This document shows positions 6,490-8,491 of a stretch of 8,491 nt of DNA, piece by piece; positions within the stretch are counted from its first letter, which is position 1, and every line of letters begins with the position of its first letter. Made by a program: the position numbers and the translations under genes. The notes beneath the pieces were generated by a model, which saw only the letters and a program-made list of their open reading frames with translations, searched no databases and was not told the DNA's origin. Source of the DNA: Gammaproteobacteria bacterium (GTDB lineage Bacteria; Pseudomonadota; Gammaproteobacteria; S012-40); NCBI GenBank assembly GCA_029879945.1, contig JAOUPJ010000155.1:1-8491 (forward strand). The letters run 5' to 3'.

Positions 6490-6516
6490 TAATTCCCGCA
6501 GAAAAATGGCCGATAA
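6490..6516 (+). promoter_or_regulatory. Sigma-28 (FliA) promoter of the chemoreceptor gene
   Basis: TAAT, 15 bp, then GCCGATAA (6509-6516). The consensus for the flagellar sigma factor is TAAA-N15-GCCGATAA, so the -10 is a perfect match, the spacing is exact and only one base of the -35 differs. It lies 37 bp before the ATG of the chemotaxis receptor, the class of gene this sigma factor controls. Transcription would start near 6523, leaving a short leader of about 30 nt. Confidence 0.85.
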
Positions 6517-6553
6517 GTTCTAGTAGCCGTATTTTTAGCGTTAGGGTTTTGGG

Positions 6554-8491
6554 ATGCCGTTTTTAGATACCATTAAGAATGTATTGATATTACGACTCAG
6601 CGTGCGTCAGAAAATCTGGCTCGGTTTTGGTGTGGTCCTGGTACTTATGTCCATCATTGCTGCGACATCATTGATTAGCCTGACCTCTAATAGTAATACC
6701 GTTGCCAAAGTGGTAACCGAAAATCAACCTATGGCACTCCAATCTCTGGCATTGTCCTCCCACATCAATGAGGCAACCAGCGCGATTGGGCTCTATCTAT
6801 TGAGTCACGAAGCATGGCACAAAGACACCTATATTGCTGCCTTGGAAAAAGTCGAAAAATCACAGGCCGAACTCAAACGTTTGGCGGAAGCCACGGGGCA
6901 GGAAGAGACCAAGGAGATCATCGAATCGCTGGAAGGCGATGTGGCGAAATTCATCGCTTTCCGCGACGAATTAATTGAGTTGGTAAACAATCTCGCCAAG
7001 AATCGTCCTGACCTGGCCTATTCCACCGAATCCCTGAATCCGATAGGTCGAGAGGTATTGCAGGCCCTAAGCAATATGATTATGGAAGAGGAAAAACAAG
7101 GGGCGGGCAAACAACGTAAAGAGATGCTCCTCGCCATGGAGAAGATGCGTTACTACAGTTCCCTCATTGTTGCAGACGTTCGAACCTTCCTGTTATTGGG
7201 CGAAGCCCATTGGGTGGACAATATCAAGGTCTATAGGGAGCAGATGCAGTCTTCCATCGATCTGATCGAAGAGAGACGCGATAAGCTGACCTTTGAGCAG
7301 GATTCCTACTTTGATGAGGCAGTCGCCGGGATCAACGCTTTTATGGGGAATCTGGATAAATTAGTCGAGATTTTTACCAGCGACAAGGCACGTATGGATT
7401 CCTATCTCATGCGCACCCAGGTGGGACCACTGGTCGTGACCATTGAACAAGAATTGGCGGGACTGGTTTCGGGTCAGACTACCAGCATTGAAAACATCAG
7501 TACGGACATGCTGGCACAAATCAATGGAAGCCGAGCCTTTCTTGCTGTGCTCGTCCTGTGTGGACTGGGCCTGGGGGCCACGCTGGCCTGGCTGATTGGT
7601 CAGATCATCTCAAATCCACTCAAGCAGGCCGCCGATGCCATGACGGATATTGCTAAGGGTGATGGAGATTTAACCAAGCGCCTGAAAGTCAGCAGTGACG
7701 ACGAAGTGGGTGAGATGGCGGTCGGGTTTAACGAATTCGCCACTAAAATTCAGCAACTCATTGCCACCAGCGTGAACCTGTTTACCAAGTTTGATGAAAA
7801 GATCGAAAGGCTGGAAATCGTTGCCGACGAGACCCAGAAACGGGCCGATTTGCAGCAGGAGAACACGGAGCAAGTCGCCGTGGCCATGCGATACGTGGCA
7901 GAAAAATGTGAGGCCGTCACGATCAGTGCCAATCGCGCGGTAGACGCAACCAAGGGGGCCAATGTCTCCACGCAGGAAGGGATGGAAGTGGTATCCATGA
8001 CCATGCAGACCATCGAGAGCTTGGCGACCGGGGTTGAACGCGCCACACAGGTTATACACACCCTGGGGACTGCCAGTGAGAACATCGGTTCAGTTTTGGA
8101 TGTTATCAAAGGCATTGCGGACCAAACCAATCTACTGGCCTTGAATGCCGCCATTGAGGCCGCTCGCGCCGGCGAGCAGGGGCGGGGGTTTGCTGTGGTG
8201 GCTGACGAGGTACGCACCCTGGCTGCGCGAACTCAGGAGTCCACCACCGAAATTGAGGCCATGATAGAAAAGCTACAAACCGGTTCTCGAGAGGCGGTAG
8301 AGGTCATGGATCGAGAGCGGGAACGTGCCCGGGATACCGTGGACAAGTCCTCACAAGCCAATAACGCCCTGGCGACGATTCTGGAAGCCGTCTCCACCAT
8401 CAATAATATGAACGAGCAAATCGCTACCTCCGCTAGCGAGCAGCAAGAGCGCACCGAAGAGGTGGGCCGCCTGATACAGGAAATCATCAAG
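6554..8491 (+). CDS. Methyl-accepting chemotaxis protein (3' truncated)
   Basis: Inner-membrane chemoreceptor that controls CheA; 646 codons are visible without a stop. TM1 lies at about residues 21-43, the periplasmic sensor at about 44-327, and TM2 at about 328-350. A HAMP domain follows (about 350-403, with NPLKQAADAMTDIAKGDGDL), then the coiled-coil signalling domain, whose hairpin tip (518-554) has the near-invariant DQTNLLALNAAIEAARAGE. The sensor is predicted all-helical and appears to contain two related modules (compare YLLSHEAWH near 81 with FLLLGEAHW near 212), suggesting a bimodular helical (HBM-like) or tandem four-helix-bundle sensor; the ligand is unknown. The ATG at 6554 is the first possible start after an in-frame stop at 6542-6544, with AGGG 7 nt upstream. 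Probably a few tens of residues are missing at the C-terminus. The sigma-28 promoter upstream supports coregulation with flagella. Confidence 0.96.
   Translation, partial: MPFLDTIKNVLILRLSVRQKIWLGFGVVLVLMSIIAATSLISLTSNSNTVAKVVTENQPMALQSLALSSHINEATSAIGLYLLSHEAWHKDTYIAALEKVEKSQAELKRLAEATGQEETKEIIESLEGDVAKFIAFRDELIELVNNLAKNRPDLAYSTESLNPIGREVLQALSNMIMEEEKQGAGKQRKEMLLAMEKMRYYSSLIVADVRTFLLLGEAHWVDNIKVYREQMQSSIDLIEERRDKLTFEQDSYFDEAVAGINAFMGNLDKLVEIFTSDKARMDSYLMRTQVGPLVVTIEQELAGLVSGQTTSIENISTDMLAQINGSRAFLAVLVLCGLGLGATLAWLIGQIISNPLKQAADAMTDIAKGDGDLTKRLKVSSDDEVGEMAVGFNEFATKIQQLIATSVNLFTKFDEKIERLEIVADETQKRADLQQENTEQVAVAMRYVAEKCEAVTISANRAVDATKGANVSTQEGMEVVSMTMQTIESLATGVERATQVIHTLGTASENIGSVLDVIKGIADQTNLLALNAAIEAARAGEQGRGFAVVADEVRTLAARTQESTTEIEAMIEKLQTGSREAVEVMDRERERARDTVDKSSQANNALATILEAVSTINNMNEQIATSASEQQERTEEVGRLIQEIIK

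Noticed and set aside
6473..6523. Sixteen-codon open frame with GGTGG upstream, before the chemoreceptor
   Set aside because: It overlaps the sigma-28 promoter and would be absent from that transcript; too short to support as a gene.
7670..8490. Three minus-strand open frames (7670-8059, 7750-8217, 8233-8490)
   Set aside because: They lie opposite the HAMP and signalling domain of the chemoreceptor, whose plus frame is continuous and matches the family throughout; their Ser/Thr-rich translations are typical antisense artefacts.

Overview
The window looks like chromosomal core DNA of a motile, non-enterobacterial gammaproteobacterium of moderate GC content. The block bcp / dapA-bamC-purC has the arrangement familiar from E. 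coli and relatives. A chemoreceptor gene carries a flagellar-type sigma-28 promoter. I see no rRNA, tRNA, CRISPR array, insertion sequence, phage gene or clear horizontal-transfer signature.

Layout. (1) 2-622, plus strand: the 3' end of a hybrid sensor histidine kinase (end of the ATPase domain, then a C-terminal receiver), cut by the window start. (2) 625-3204, minus strand: an apparent operon transcribed bcp (peroxiredoxin), then a PIN-PhoH ATPase, then a UPF0126/TRIC-like membrane protein. (3) 3205-3363: the divergent bcp/dapA control region, which holds a 20-bp perfect-arm palindrome overlapping promoter-like elements on both strands. (4) 3364-5937, plus strand: the tightly packed dapA-bamC-purC operon. 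bamC is broken by a one-base frameshift near 4808. (5) 5965-6261, minus strand: a small DUF1330-like protein converging on purC. (6) 6262-6553: a noncoding, partly very AT-rich region ending in the sigma-28 promoter. (7) 6554-8491, plus strand: a methyl-accepting chemotaxis protein, open to the window end, whose periplasmic sensor appears to be an internally duplicated helical module.

How the genes fit together. DapA makes the first committed intermediate of the lysine/diaminopimelate pathway, BamC belongs to the outer-membrane beta-barrel assembly machinery, and PurC is a purine biosynthesis step. They share an operon by conserved synteny rather than by a common pathway. Bcp detoxifies peroxides. 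The PIN-PhoH protein is a predicted RNA-acting ATPase/nuclease. The window is flanked by two signalling proteins, a hybrid kinase and a chemoreceptor.

No novel multi-gene system is visible. The points most worth a second look are the bamC frameshift, the palindrome between bcp and dapA, the sigma-28 promoter and the duplicated sensor module of the chemoreceptor.
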